Under the pieces are notes generated by a model. The model was not told where the DNA came from, did no database searches, and was given only the letters and a program-made list of their open reading frames with translations. Positions 35,201 to 48,715 of a stretch of 64,000 nucleotides of DNA are shown piece by piece. The stretch comes from Eustoma russellianum (Eukaryota > Streptophyta > Magnoliopsida > Gentianales > Gentianaceae), in NCBI GenBank assembly GCA_036186865.1, contig AP025040.1, forward strand, positions 10,961,358-11,025,357, written 5' to 3'. The position numbers were made by a program, and so were the translations under genes. Each line of letters starts with the position of its first letter. The first letter of the stretch is position 1.

Positions 35201-38200
35201 GATCAAATTGTAAAATTCCAAGAAGACGGAAATGAAAAACAACACTAAGTTACAAGAAATCTTACAAAAACAATTTTGATTGGACAAACAGTTCTAACTT
35301 CAGACTAGAGTTCAAGAACTCAGCATTACGTCGGGGAGAAAAACAAGCGTAGGGAAAACATTCTAATAACATTCCAAATACTTCTCCACTTCAGGGAGAT
35401 GCAATAAGGTGTTTATGGCCTATTTATGGAAGAGAAACAGTTCCAACTTCAGACTAAAGTTCAGGATATCGTTGTGTCTCTTAAAAATGTAACAAAAAAT
35501 TCTCATAACAAGCAAAAGACTTTTGCACTTCAGAAAGATACAACGTGTTTATGTCCCATCTAAGGAAAAAGGAGCATCAAAAGTAAGATAACTTGCATTT
35601 CAACGCAAACAGATAAGTGTGCGAATAACATGGACTATGAAAAAAAGGCACAAAATGGAAAACATTTAAGAGAATATCACCAGATTAACTAGGGCGGGAT
35701 CAAAACCAGTCAAAAACAATATGTAGATATGTAAAGCTAACCTTTCAGAAGTATCTGCATACATTTCTTCAGAATTTCCAGCTGGTTGAAAAACGGAAGT
35801 TTTGGGCTCGAGACCAGTCCCAAAGCTGCCAAAGGTCAACCGACTGCGGTCAGTTTCAGATACACGAATATGAGAGGCAATGATGACATTTTCGTTCTCA
35901 GCTATGTTTACACGCGACACTTGATCTGTGACCTGAGCTATTTCTGCTCCCGTGTTGGAATTACCCACAGGAGAAGCGGTTTGTGCTGCCATCCCAATAA
36001 CTCCAGTATCAATAGAAACACCTGATTTCTGGCTTGATTTGGGTTTCCACTCCTTGTTAGGTTGAGGTGCTAATCAAAAGTATAAAAAGAAGACAAAATT
36101 CCATCATACAAATGAGCTAAAAAAAACTTCAGCACAAGCACGTAATATTAGCTGGCTCAAGGAAAAGAACCAGGCAGAGCACAACAAAAATCAATGAGAT
36201 ACCTATCTTTGTAGCAGTCTGCAGAAGGTAATGGCAATCCAGAAACAGAATTTATCAGATACTTATGCTTCAAGAATATTAAGTTTTATTTCACTTATTA
36301 TAGCCAATAGCAGAGACTTGCGTGATGGTTAACTGATACTGTCAGTGAGAAATATATCTCTAAGAGGCTGGGTACATCCACCAAAGAAGATCTTGTAGTC
36401 AGGCAATCCACATACAGATGAGAACCAACTCTTGAAGTTATAGTTAGATTCGTTGAGGAATCAGTGTATTAACAATCAAGAAAAGCCTTTACAACTCCTT
36501 TAGAAAAAAAAAAAGTGTCCGGCTTGCTAAACCTTACCTTTATGATGGCCCATAAGTTGGTGTGGCCTGCCATTGTATTGATTACTTGAGAAAGATCTGC
36601 TGGATGACGGTCTTGGTGCAGTTGAAGGGTCACTTTTAACTATTGTGCTGGATGAACGTAGGGATTCCCTGGATGATGTCCCATCCCGTGCCAAATGAGA
36701 GTCAGAAGAGGTGTCACCATGTGATGAAGAAAGGCTTGCAGAAATTTCAAAATTCTGACGGTCGGCACCAACTTCACGTTTTATAGCCCCAATTTTAGCC
36801 GCTGGCCTAGAATTGGGAGAAGGTACATGAACAGGATCCGAAGAAGAGGAATAAACTCCTATAACAGAATTGATTGATGAAGCAGTAGAAGGTAGTTTCA
36901 CAGCTTGTGTCTTAGGAGCAGCACTGACAACCGATTGCAGCATCTCCCCAGATACCTCCTTTGCGGTGCTGTTTGGACTACCACCCCTTACTTGTCTAGG
37001 CTGTGAATCAGTCGCAGCATTTATAGTTTGAAGTCCAAGACGCTTAAAAGCTAATTTTTCAATGACAGAAGTTCCTGATGAACTGCAGCAGATTCACAAT
37101 GTGACGCTGATTATTTAACAAGATCCAAGGGAAGAGAGAAGAAGGGGGGGGGGGGGGGGGGGCTAAGAAAGACAAAAGGGGGAAATGGTACAACCGCAAC
37201 ATGAATTTACACCGTAAGAACGCCCCCGAAAATATAATCCAAGAAATTTCAATGATAATGATTCCTTCTGTCCATCAAAGGCTTTAAGGGTGTAAAACAT
37301 ATAGAAAATTTTCATAAGAACAGAAAACATAGGCTTCAAAGCAAGCCATAGCAATGAAGCTTCTTCATTGTTGCTCCATGAAGCTTTACAATGTGATTAC
37401 ACAAAATACATATACCTGATGCATACGAAAATAACAGTGACGAGAATTTAAGATCAGAAAGAATAAACATACTCAACCATTTTGAGATCAGAACAAGTTG
37501 CAGTAACAAAACAAAGGAAAGAAGTCTTCCAACTTCATTGAAGCATAACATAACTGAATCTGATATGAAATCAGAATAAGAATAAGCTATCACTAAAAAG
37601 ACAAAGGAAAGAAAATTTCCAACTTCATTGAATCATGAAGTAACAAATCAGATTTGTCCATGACTGACTGAGGAAGCAACAGACTCAAACCAAAAAAAAA
37701 AGGAAGAAAAAAAGGAAAAAGAATTAAATTATTTGATTCTTCGTCAAGGTCAACTTTTTAGCAACTTTTTTTACCGTACTCAAATAAATTTTCCCTAATC
37801 AAGCACAAGCAAAGGCAGCACAGTCCATCGAAGCATCCCGTCCATCCCAGACACAAGGAACCTGACAAACAGACTAGCGAGAAAAGTCACCAAGATATAT
37901 TTGCCAATTTATCTTCGGCATTCCAGTCCCCATGATCTCTTTTTCTTTCCGTAAGTAAAATCTTCATTCATAAGTAAGCAGTTAGATAGGTTTTGCTGGC
38001 AATCACCGACAAAAGCCTGCACGCCACAATTAAACAAGATCTCTCCAACCCAACCCAACCCCCCACCCCAAAAAAATCTCAGAAAAATCTTCAGTGATAA
38101 ATCTCCAGCAAGCTGCTATCCTGGCTTCATGCTAGTTGTTTGAGATCAATAATTTAAACAAGTTACTGAACTGCCATGGGAAACATTCCTATTATCTTTG

Positions 38201-39107
38201 AAAGAAGCTTAATCGGAAAATGGAATAAAATTTATCATACTGCAAACAAATAAGTTAAAAACACTTTTTTTTATGAAAACCAAATAAATTAAAAACACAA
38301 ACAAATAACATCTAATAAATTAATCTTACTAGTCACTGCCAAGTAACAGTCACTCTGTGCCATAAAGGTTTCAATCAAACAGGTCTATTATGCTCACTTG
38401 AGTGAAAAGACATAACATCACTGCAAGCGAAAGGATGTAATGAAAAGACAACTCAACACCAGCCAAGCATGCAAACAGAAAAGGTTACCTCTTCAGATAA
38501 CCGTTAGACGACCCAGGTTCAGCTTCAGAAGTTGAACGTTGCACCAATTTTGATTCTGTATCACTGTTATTATTGACTCTGTTATCACGAACAACACGAA
38601 ATTCCCAGCTCATTCCTGCATCTAGTCAAAATTCAGCCATCAAAACATGCATGGGTTAGAACCACTTGGTAAATGATCAACAATATAATAGTAAAAGCAA
38701 GACACTGTAATAAAAAGGTTATTAGGAAATGATGCAGAAGAGCCACACAGAATAACAACAAAGCGAAAAGAAAAGGATCCAACATCCTATCATGATGCAG
38801 AAGAACAATGTGCACAAAAGCAGGCCACACGTGTTTGTAATGTGTATAAGAGGGTTTTCCACAGATGCAACCACAGCCTTGGCAAATACAGCAACAATTT
38901 TATCGCTTTGCCAAGGCAGGGCATGGAAACAGCATGAGAATCTTGACAAAATATTAAAAACAAAACGATGAATATGAGGTATTCAATGTGTAAGAAGAGG
39001 AGGAGAAGTCTTTCAAATGATTGTCAGACCACATAGGACCCCTTGGAACCCAAAAAGATCCTAAATACCCTAAAATAAGTTATGTGATGCATCAGCCTAC
39101 TCTCTCT

Positions 39108-39171
<64 letters not shown>

Positions 39172-42100
39172 TCTCTTTAGTCTTTCTTTTTTTTTTCCCA
39201 GGGGAGAGGCTGATGAGGGAGGATTTGAGGAAACGTAGGAAGAAATCTGGTGTAAGAAAACAAATATACACACAATTTTTTTTGTAAGTTAAAAATTTTC
39301 ATTAAAAAGCCAAATATTACAAATGTGGTTGCCATCAGAAGGCAACAGCAAGACTAACTTACAGAAAATATAGGTGACTTACATTTATATATCCAATATT
39401 TAACACCAACCTTTACCAAAGAGTAGTTATAGAAGGGCAACAGGAAGCTTTGCTTTCCCAGAAGAAAAAGACAACCTGACCTGAAGACAAAAGCCTACCT
39501 TTGTTCCAATTTATAAGTGCTAAAGTTTTCAAAATCAAGGTAGGGAACACTACACAGTGAGCAGTAACAGGTCTGTGGACTAAGACAACTAAAGTGAACA
39601 AACTCCACATAGCCATCATCAGTAGATGTCAAAGCCCCACAAATCCTCATTCTAGCGAAAGCAGTCAACATTGTGTTGCTTACTATACCCAAAAGTATCA
39701 ACCCAGTAGTAGAGAGAAGAGCAAGAGTACAGCTGACAATTGTGAAATACAAGAATCCAACAGAAATGTCAAAAGGGAGATGTAGCTGATGAAAGTGGAG
39801 CGCTGTTGCCCAGCAAGTAGGGGATGTCAACGGCCCCATGTATGCTTCAAGCGTCAGATAGAAGGTGATGCCACTGTTACGTAGAATTAGTAGATAAAGC
39901 CAGAGGAGCATGAGCAGAATGGGACATCCAGTGTAATATACAAAGAAGAGTACAGAGGAAGAAGGAATAGTCATCTTCAGGGTTAGAGGAAACATCCAGA
40001 GTTCAAGTTTTGAATATCTTCAATGGTAGTCCCAAGTTTATAGCTAGTTTCCAATTTTCTTTCTTCCTAGACCATGTAGTGGCTGAGAATCTTCTGTCTT
40101 GGAGCATCTCCTTGATCGTGGCCTGGCTATCCCTTTTGAGAGTTTGGTGTATTTTTTGGTTCATTTCCCCCCATAATGAATAAAACGTAGCACAAAAAAG
40201 AAAAGTACAACAGAGCTTTCTGGAAAGTTGAACTCCAATGGTCGTTGAATAGCCAATTCAGAATAATGACCTAGGAGAAATTGAAGTCCCTACATTTCAG
40301 TTGTAATAGTGCCTCCCAAATTTTGAATATGTACATTTGAAAAAAGAGGTGATCATGATCCTCAAATATCATGTCGCAACACATACAATCCTTTGTGCAA
40401 ATAATACACCAATATAGTAGCTTGTCAAGAGTAGGCATCCTCTTCCAAAATACAAACCAAAATACTATTGCATATCTAGGAAGATGATGCATACTTCAAA
40501 CAACCTTTGCCTAGTTAACAGTTGGGCACGCATTAATTCTGGCCAAAGTGGCACTTTTAACCGAAAAGCTGGGGCTGGGAAGCCACAACCATTGGCCAGG
40601 CTATTGCGACAAAAGAATGATCCTGCAAGCATTATATAATTCAACGACTTGTGTGTCCCACCATCTACCATAAGACAATCTCCACCGTTTTCATACCAAA
40701 ACATCAGCCACCTTGGCTTCTTGTCTTATGTTTAATTTATGTTTCAACTCAGAAACCTTGTGTTCCAATATACCCAAAGATGCCATAGGTCAAACCAAAA
40801 TGAAGTTAAAGTCCCATTGCCTATAATTATCTTTATAAATTGAGGATATTGGTTTTTAATCCATTGTAATCTCTTCCACATCGAGGAGTCTCACTGCTTA
40901 GCTTTCAATTTCCAAAGGGACTTACCTTTTAAGATAATAGATTGGATCCACTTGATCCAAAGGCTATCTTGCTCTTCATATATGTGCCACATGTATTTCA
41001 TTAAATATCCATTGTTAACATTGCCCAGGTTTGGAATACCTAAGCCTCTAGGTTCTCTAGGAGGACAAACAGTAGCTCAGTTGACCTTTGCCTTTTCGTC
41101 CCCCCAAGAGAAATGTTCTAAGCAAACTTTTTATCTCTCTAATTACCCTCCTAGGTAAGAAGAAAGAGGTTATACAGTTTCTGCACATGACTATCAAAAC
41201 ATAGCTTATAAGTTAATAGTTTCTCTACAAAGGATAATTTTGAAGTAGGCTAACTGGTAAGCTTATTATGTAACCTACCTAGCAGGGAAGCACAATCTGA
41301 GTAAGAGAGTTTTCCAACTATCGAAAGGACATTCAGATATCTGATTTGAAGAGACCATATGTTTACCCGCAGTATTCTAAAATTTCTATCTTCCTAAAGT
41401 TTGTAGCCCCTGAAACAAACACTTCACTTTTTAAGAAGATTAGGCTCAAGACCAAACAAATCACCAAAGGATTCTAGTAAATCCTTGATGACTCTTACAG
41501 AGGCCACATCTGCACTGATGAGAATAAAGAGATCATCAGCAAAGGCTATAGACATGAGTTTCATTTTCTCATATTTAGGGTGGTATTTAAAAAAAAAATC
41601 AATTTCAGCTTTTAAAAGTTGAGTATATCCCTCCATGGCTAGAATGAACAAATACTACAATGAAAAAATAAGAGAATAAGAGATCGTTTGAGGCCTCTAG
41701 TTGCTCTGCAATGACACAGAAAAATTTACTATTACAAAATAGACCACACACAGGAGTTAGCAAACTTACAATATAGTTAGACAAAGCCCAAAGGCCAAGC
41801 ACAAAAGAAATGCAAAGATTGAACAAGAGCAACAATGCTCAATCATTTTTCTACTATGTGTAGCCGGCTATATAGGTCACTCGTTTCTCGAGTTTTATTT
41901 ATTTTATTTATTATTTTTTGTTTTTGTATTCTTTTTTGAGTCATAGCCTAAATCATATCTTCTTCGTGTGTCCTTTAACGCCTAATGCATAATGTGCATT
42001 TAAAATACGTCTCTTTTAAAATATCATATCACGTCAACCATGATTCCAGCCTAAGTATCTAAAATTCTCACTTAAATCTTATACCCTTTACATGACATCG

Positions 42101-45100
42101 GCTATATGAATCACCTGTCTATACTGTGATCTGACATTGACCATATGCTCCCCAATTGTTATATAAGTCATATCATTTCTCATTGTCTCTCTCCATGTAT
42201 TCTTTGACCCCTCTCTCCCAAGTTTAACATGCACCTCATTCATTGTCTCGAACCCGCCTAACAGATGCATCTGCATAACACCTTTCCACATGTCTATATC
42301 ATCTTAACCTTGACTCCCTCATCTTCTCATCTATAGATGTCACCTTATCTTTACTCCTCACATGTTCATTATTTTAGTTTGTCATTTCTTGTATGTCCAC
42401 ACATCCATCTTGCCATTCTCATTTTCGTCACTCGCATCCTTTATTTATGCTCATAATTGACTGTCCGACAATCATACCCGAAAAGCAGCATAGATCATAA
42501 TGTCGCCCTGCAAAACTTTTCTTTTCTTGTAAGTTAAATTTCATACATATTAAAAACATGCATACAAGGTAGCCGTTTATAATAAGCAGTACCAAAAGCA
42601 ATTGCTCAATGTGCTTTCATACCATCAATAGACAGAGCCTACTTCTAGAGAGCAACTCAAAAACCGACCAAATTGAGACCAAGAACTATTGCTTTGGTCT
42701 CCTTCTTCTACTTCGTACCTCAACTATATTGCTTAACAGCCTTTGCACCATTGCCCTTCGTCAATACGATCACTGAAACACATTGTTGAATATGTTCTTT
42801 GGCCTCAGACCCCCTAACATTAAATATAAGGGGGATCGTGAACATCGTGTTCATGATCCATTTCCACCATATCATTCTCATTTTTAGTTTTCAATTTATG
42901 AGTTTTTTTTACTTTACCTCTTTGGTTCTTCTCCATTGGCTTGGCTTCAGCAACTTCACAACCTTGTTTTCCTTCAATTTCATCCCCTTATTTCCCTGTC
43001 ACAGTGTCTTTGCTCATTTTATTTTTGTCTTTGTGGTTCCGCATTGCAAACTTACCTTCAACAGTAACATCTTCAGTAGAAAACACTTATATTTGTTGGC
43101 TGAGATCTTCTTCTAATTGTATGTTCTACGTCTTTCCTTTATTCTCAACCGTCATCAAAGTTGTTCTTTCCATTACTAACCACATAAGGGCTAGTGTCTC
43201 TGCCTTCAGAACAAGAGCATGCTAAGGCAGCCACTTCATTTTGATTCTCAGAATCAATCACCACAATCTCAGGGAAGAGGACCTTTCCTTTGTGAAAAAG
43301 AAATTTCTTCTAGCACAAGCAACCTCCCACTTCTGGTCCTTTCAAATCCTCTTTAATGTGTTTAGTTGGCGTTTGTCTGTAGACTCCATTTTTTGTTGAT
43401 CTTCTATTTTGATCTTTGACAGGGCCGCACAAAGAGAATACCTAACAGCCTCATGCTTATTAGCATTAGCGCCAATATGATTCTCAATAGCCTATACTTT
43501 CTCGTTATCCTCTTTTCAGAGGTTGTTCAGTTCTTCTTTGTCTATGGTTAGAACTTTGATCCATTCATGTGGTTGGCTGAGTGTCTACTGTTTACATATA
43601 TTCACAAGAATTACCAAAAGATTCACAATTTGGGCATGAAATTAGCATCCATTCATAAGTAATATCTAGAATAACATCTCCATATTGATCAGTGAACTTC
43701 ACCTCATTAGGATGGTTTTCCTCAGCTTTATTTCAACGCAAATTCTTGCAAATGCAACACGTGTTTGAGCACTAGCGACTACGTATATAAGGAGTGATTT
43801 TTCAATGAGACTCCCAAACCCACCCAGTGTGTACTTGTTGAAATAAAGCCTCAGAGGAAGCAGTCTCACCCAAATAGGTATGGCATTGAGTTTGCGTTTT
43901 TCAATATTCTTATCTCGTGTCCAAGACGACAATAACAAGACCTTGTTACCAAAGGACAGTGAAAAAAGTTCCAAACTTTCATTCTTGCAATCTTTAGATT
44001 GGGATCTAAAGATGAATAGGTCTTCTGACATTAGCCCCTTAATGTTCCATTTGGCTTCTGCAAAATTTTTGAGGATGAGGAATGAGGCTTCATTTTCCAT
44101 TACTTGGCCAACGATCGAGGAGCTCCATTTTTTATTCCCACCACCGACTTCATACAAAGGAACAACAAAGGATTTTTCCCCTTCTCCAACATCAAAGATG
44201 AAAAAGATACAGTAGTTGTCTCTTCAGGTTTAAAATCGGCTTTAAATAGGCTAGTCAGGAGCACATCCTAAGAGATCGAGTTTAGATCAAGAAAAAAAAG
44301 CATTTTTAAAAAAAAGAGTGTTGATTTTGGTCGTCAGACATCTGTTTCGCCGCCGGAGTGGTCAGAGAAGGTTGAGGAGGCACCTCTGTGCTTAGATTGA
44401 CTTGAGATCAAGTGAATCTAGGCATTTCAGAAGGGGAGATGTTGGATTTCTGCTCGCTGGCAACGCATTTCGACAGCCGAAGTGGCTAGAGTAGGTTGAG
44501 AAAGCTCTGCCGACAGTGGAAAGAGAGGAGAGATAATGAAAAAGAAAGAAAAAGAAGAGGGCAGGTTTGGATGTTTTAGAGAGAAGTCAGAGGGTTTATT
44601 TTTTAAGAGAGAGAAAGTTGATTCATGTTACAAGTTTGCAGTGGATTTACACTAAGGATCTGCATTAAGTCCACACTTTTTTGTTTTGGTTATAGATGAC
44701 ATCACTCAATACATTCAAGACAGAGTTCCATGGAGCATGTTATTTGCAGATGCCATTGCGTTGGTGGATGATACTAGTGAAGGAGTCAATGGTAAACTCG
44801 AATGTTGACAGGAGATACTATAGGAAAAAAACTTCAGATTGAATTGAAAGAAAACAAAGTATATGAAATTTAATTTTAGCAACAAAAAGATGATCTTGAA
44901 ACCTTGTGTAAAACTGGAAGAACAAAAGATTCACCTAAATGAGAGTTTTAGATATTTAGAATCTATACTACAGAAAGGAGAAATTGACAAGGATGACAGC
45001 GTACAAGATGTGAATTCACCTAAGGATGAACAAGTGCATTTTTGGTCTCCATTACGAAGGACAACAAAAATTGTCTTCAGATTCATAATATGTAAATCCA

Positions 45101-47997
45101 CCGTTTTAGAGAGAGAAAAAAGGTGCAGCAAAGTTAACATATCAACAAAGAAAAGGAAAAGAACTTAGGACAATAAGCAGTAGCAGAAAATTTAAGAAGG
45201 CTTTCGTAAGAGGAAAAACTGGTGCAAGAACGTTACCAGGTAAAGTACTGCGATTACTGGCAATCTTCCGGCCGTTGCAATCAGCACGTGGACTGCTCCT
45301 CGTAACTGGGGCGACATTCTCAGAATTCCTTCTGGGTTCTGCAGTAGCAGATGTCCTAAATCCCGCATTCTAAAGCAAAGAGGAGGAACTATTAACTTTT
45401 TGCATTCCAAAGAAGTCATTTAACAGCATATAAACACACGCACACACACAAATAGCAAAGAAATCTTGGGGCAAAGTAGTTAGGAATAGAGCCAATTGGA
45501 AAATTGCATGGAACTGTGATCTAAAGCAGAAAGGTTCAAGATAGACTCTAGAAGTCATAGATCTACGTTTGTTCAGAGAGTGTTTGGTATAGGCAGACTT
45601 GTAATCGAGAAAGGCTTATTGTCTTACGCCCAAGCTTTATAAAGTCTCTCCTATATTTACATAAATGAAAATGGTCTTACTCATTCCAAAAAGAAATAAC
45701 AATGGCTGGTGTGTGGGAAACAAATACGTGCAATCCACTAAAGAGCCAATCACAAGACAACTGACTAAAAAACCAAAATCCACCACAAGGGGAAAAAAAC
45801 CAGAAAATTGAGTGCATTGAAAGACATGAAAAAGTGTTGTGCCATAAGCCCTCTAATGCCATATAAGCTAAGAGAGCCAGTGAATGCAAAAAAGTACACA
45901 AAAATATGTCCACAATATCGAATCAATACCGAAATGAACACAGGCACACCTCTTTCTTTTTGTCCTTTCTCCTCCTCACTTCATGAAATGGATCTGAGAA
46001 AAAGTTCACAAAAAAATAAGATTGTATAACCGGAAAATGACAAAAAAATCTTAAGAAAACTGCCACTCAACCATAAAGTCAAAAAAAGACAAATGGTCCA
46101 AGGGAAGCAGCAAGGTTATACCAAAATAATTCTAATCCAAGATCTTTAATTCATATGAATCCGAAAAACCTATAGGGATCAAGGCTTGCTATATGAGAGG
46201 TCTTAGAGACATTATGCACAAAAATATTAGAGGAAATATATCTAGTGAAAATTGACAAAAAACCTAAGGATCATCACCAACAAAGCTCACAAACCGTTCC
46301 CGCACCCCAACATCCTGTCAAGTTACATAAAACTTTAACCTTTCATCAAAAGGCCGACAAAAATCATCAAGTGAATAGGCTAATAAATTATGGACGCTTT
46401 CTTAGAGTAAGCTATTCTCAAGCTGCAATAATAGCAACTAAGTTTTTCCAGGACAAATCTGAACTTCATGTCTTCAAAGAGTCAACTCAGACAGAAATGA
46501 GATTTCACCAATTATAATTGGCTAAATCTGTTCAAAATGTTGGTTGACTACATCTCAAAAAGGTAATGCTACCCACAAACAAATTGCTATGCCAAGTACT
46601 GGAGATGTATTTAAAGAGAAGGGCTCGCTCAAACCATAAAGGTGACATGATTTCCCGCTTTTATCAGCAGAAAGATGAAAGAACATCTTGCACCTTGCAT
46701 TAGCCTAATGAGACCTTATGGAGTATTTTAGGGTTTTATGAGTGTACAGTTAGCTCTGGGCCCCTACCTCACATCCAATATAATAGTGATAGAAGACTCG
46801 GCACAAAAAGTAGGATGAAATTCATAGGTAGTAATAACATCTACCTGAAATAGCAGCATAGCAACAAGCTATAGAAGTAATGAAAAAATCACAGTGATTA
46901 AAAGGATGGGGAGGAAAATTTACAAGCTAGAAGTAACAGCTTCTTTCACATCACTCCCTGCTTTCCATGTTTCTTACTAAAATGAAACAGAATTAGGAAC
47001 ATCCTGCACCCTCATAGATGAAGAGAAGCACTTGAAGATTGGGTCACACCCTAATTCGATAAACAAGAAAGCTGGCAAAGGCAGATGCTTCTAGGATTTG
47101 ACATCATACTCACAAAGAGGGTCTATTATGGAAAAAGCAATATGGCAAGACTATTGTTCCCAATTCCCTAGATCTTGAAGATTATTTACAGGAGCGAAAG
47201 AAACCAAATCTAATGCATACCCAACTCCGCTGAGAACAAAATAATGAAAAGGCATTGCCTCATCTTCGGCCAGAGCAAGCTCAGGAGAGACACTTGTCAT
47301 TTAGTGTAGACGTATAATTCTCATGAGGCAGAACCAAGAGAACAATTCTGTCATCTCTATGGAGAATCAGCCAACAGCAAGAACAAACTCGGAGATAAAC
47401 CATTTAGGTCCCTCCTCAAGTTTCCAGGCTTCTTCATTTAATAGATTCAACTCCTCATATTCCACTAAAAACTTCGTTTTCTATCCACATTCCTGTCTTC
47501 AGGCTCTCCTATTTGAGTTACTTCATTAAGTGCTCTTGTTGTTTGCTCACTGACAACCAATATTAACCGTAAAACTGATAGTACATTATCACAGCCTGCT
47601 CTCACACTGAAATAACCAACTAAAAAGCCCCCAAGAAACCACAGTCAGTAATCTAATCCAGTTATAAGACACACTAGGAGCCAAGAAATCCGAAAGGAAA
47701 CCTTGAAAAGCTAATGGCAGAAACTTATATAGATCAATGAAGATGAAGACAAACAAACCCGAAGAATACAAACTAAAATTAAGCTAAAACGATACAAGAA
47801 AATAAAAAGAAAAATAAAAGACCTTGGTTAAGCAATTTCTGAGTGGTCTCGTTAGGATCCATGTTTGTTTCTTTAAGGGCAACATATATATCAGCATCAG
47901 AGTGATTCCCAACTATTTCTTTGATTTGTTGAATCGTTTTCCTCACCCCAGACGATAAAAACTGTGGCGCCCCATCCATTTTAGGACCTGAAACCAT
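32287..47997 (-). CDS. GBF-interacting protein 1-like (DUF1296)
   Basis: Nuclear protein family that binds G-box bZIP factors and promotes their DNA binding. Ten exons on the minus strand: 47997-47823, 45993-45950, 45369-45237, 38615-38489, 37082-36538, 36069-35742, 35120-34850, 34770-34678, 33509-33057, 32622-32287. All are GT-AG and phases agree; 2,505 nt gives 834 aa, the size of GIP1-like proteins. The start MVSGPKMDG precedes a full DUF1296 domain (SSGVRKTIQQIKEIVGNHSD ... MDPNETTQKLLNQDPFHEV, about 10-66), followed by KRRDKKKE-type basic residues. The rest is Ser/Pro/Gln-rich and disordered, with conserved FRVVRDNRVN, YDPQTGYDMPYFRP, and a C-terminus ending QNWTGNF. Intron 3 is 6.6 kb because of retroelement insertions. 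The 44-nt exon 2 and exon 4 are short, and I checked them only by phase and homology. Confidence 0.88.
37144..37162 (+). repeat. Poly-G tract in GIP1-like intron
   Basis: Nineteen consecutive G residues between exons 4 and 5 of the gene. Confidence 0.85.
39100..39170 (+). repeat. (CT)n(CA)n microsatellite in GIP1-like intron 3
   Basis: About 25 CT units with one interruption, then about 8 CA units. Confidence 0.95.
40030..44560 (-). mobile_element. Degenerate LINE in GIP1-like intron 3
   Basis: Minus-strand remnants occur in LINE order. 44157-43699 is a DUF4283 gag-like ORF1 (ending VAFARICVEI). 41651-41424 is reverse transcriptase with the FADDLF catalytic motif and LEPNLLKK. About 41060-40930 reads NLGNVNNGYLMKYMW. 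40704-40270 is a zinc-binding reverse-transcriptase tail (TRQRL ... DKLLYW ... CMCCDMIFEDHDHLFFQ). About 40180-40040 reads FYSLWGEMNQKIHQTLKRDS. Frames are broken by many stops and shifts, and the centre is interrupted by another retroelement piece near 42080-42500. The element lies in the same orientation as the host gene. The ends are approximate. Confidence 0.75.
42080..42500 (-). mobile_element. 3' fragment of a second LINE family (nested)
   Basis: On the minus strand, broken frames read VTKMRMARWMCGHTRNDK and then KMRESRLR.YRHVERC. This matches the C-terminal end of a widespread plant reverse transcriptase (usual form MRMLRWMCGHTR ... RLRWFGHVxRR). It sits inside the older LINE. Confidence 0.65.
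44640..45165 (+). mobile_element. Reverse-transcriptase fragment, opposite strand
   Basis: Plus-strand frames give FFVLVIDDITQYIQD, VPWSMLFADDIALVDDT, then EFNFSNKKM and KIHLNESFRYLESILQKGEI. This is the palm region of the same LINE family as 42080-42500, with the (F)ADD catalytic motif retained. The frame is broken between pieces. It ends about 70 bp from exon 3 of the GIP1-like gene. Confidence 0.65.
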
Positions 47998-48330
47998 CTC
48001 CAAACAAAAGCCCCAAACCCAGATTGCTAAAACAAATAGATTTCTATATATCGATGAACTGCTTCTATACGAGTTAAAAGAATTACGGGCGGCGGACCCT
48101 AGATGTATGAACGAACGAAATGGGTTTTTTCCCTCAGCGGAGGAAGTGAATGGGAGACGAGAGAAGAGGGAAAACGAAGCAACGGACGGCTGCGTATAAA
48201 GAGGGAGAGCCAGGGGAAAGGTCGGCCGGTGGGTTTGGAACGAGGGTTTTGAAACTTCTTTGGGAATTTTGATTGTTTTGTGTTTCTGTAATTTCAGGGA
48301 TATTCCGGTAATTATGCTGCACCCTTTTTT
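47998..48330 (-). promoter_or_regulatory. GIP1-like gene leader and core promoter region
   Basis: This stretch is richer in G and C than its surroundings (notably 48085-48240), as plant 5' leaders often are. No clear TATA box is assigned. Confidence 0.4.
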
Positions 48331-48413
48331 CCTTTTTTTTTTTTTAATAAATACCGTGCATGTTATAGTGCAGAATTTTGACTATTTACTCCTCAGATTG
48401 AGTAATTACAACT

Positions 48414-48715
48414 AAAATTTTGACTATTTACTCTGCGTGAGTTTTATAGTTAAATATTTTAGGGTCTCTTCGAAAATTGATATGAGTATAAGTATGATTA
48501 TTTATTCTATATTTCTTAATGACTAATTACTATGTAACTTTTTACATAGTATTATCATGTAGTTAAAATTTTGACTATTTACTCTGCGTGAGTTTTATAG
48601 TTAAATATTTTAGGGTCTCTTCGAAAATTGATATGAGTATAAGTATGATTATTTATTCTATATTTGTTAATGACTAATTACTATGTAACTCTTTACATAG
48701 TATTATCATGTAGTT
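48414..48715. repeat. Tandem duplication, 151-bp unit
   Basis: The unit beginning AAAATTTTGACTATTTACTC at 48414 recurs at 48565 almost unchanged. It lies upstream of the GIP1-like gene. Confidence 0.9.

Noticed and set aside
39413..39995. Minus-strand frame of 166 codons in GIP1-like intron 3
   Set aside because: Hydrophobic and low in complexity, with no family resemblance; it lies in the intron downstream of the LINE tail.
42799..43225. Overlapping plus-strand frames of 94-105 codons
   Set aside because: They are antisense to the LINE ORF1 region and rich in Phe/Ser from AT-rich DNA.
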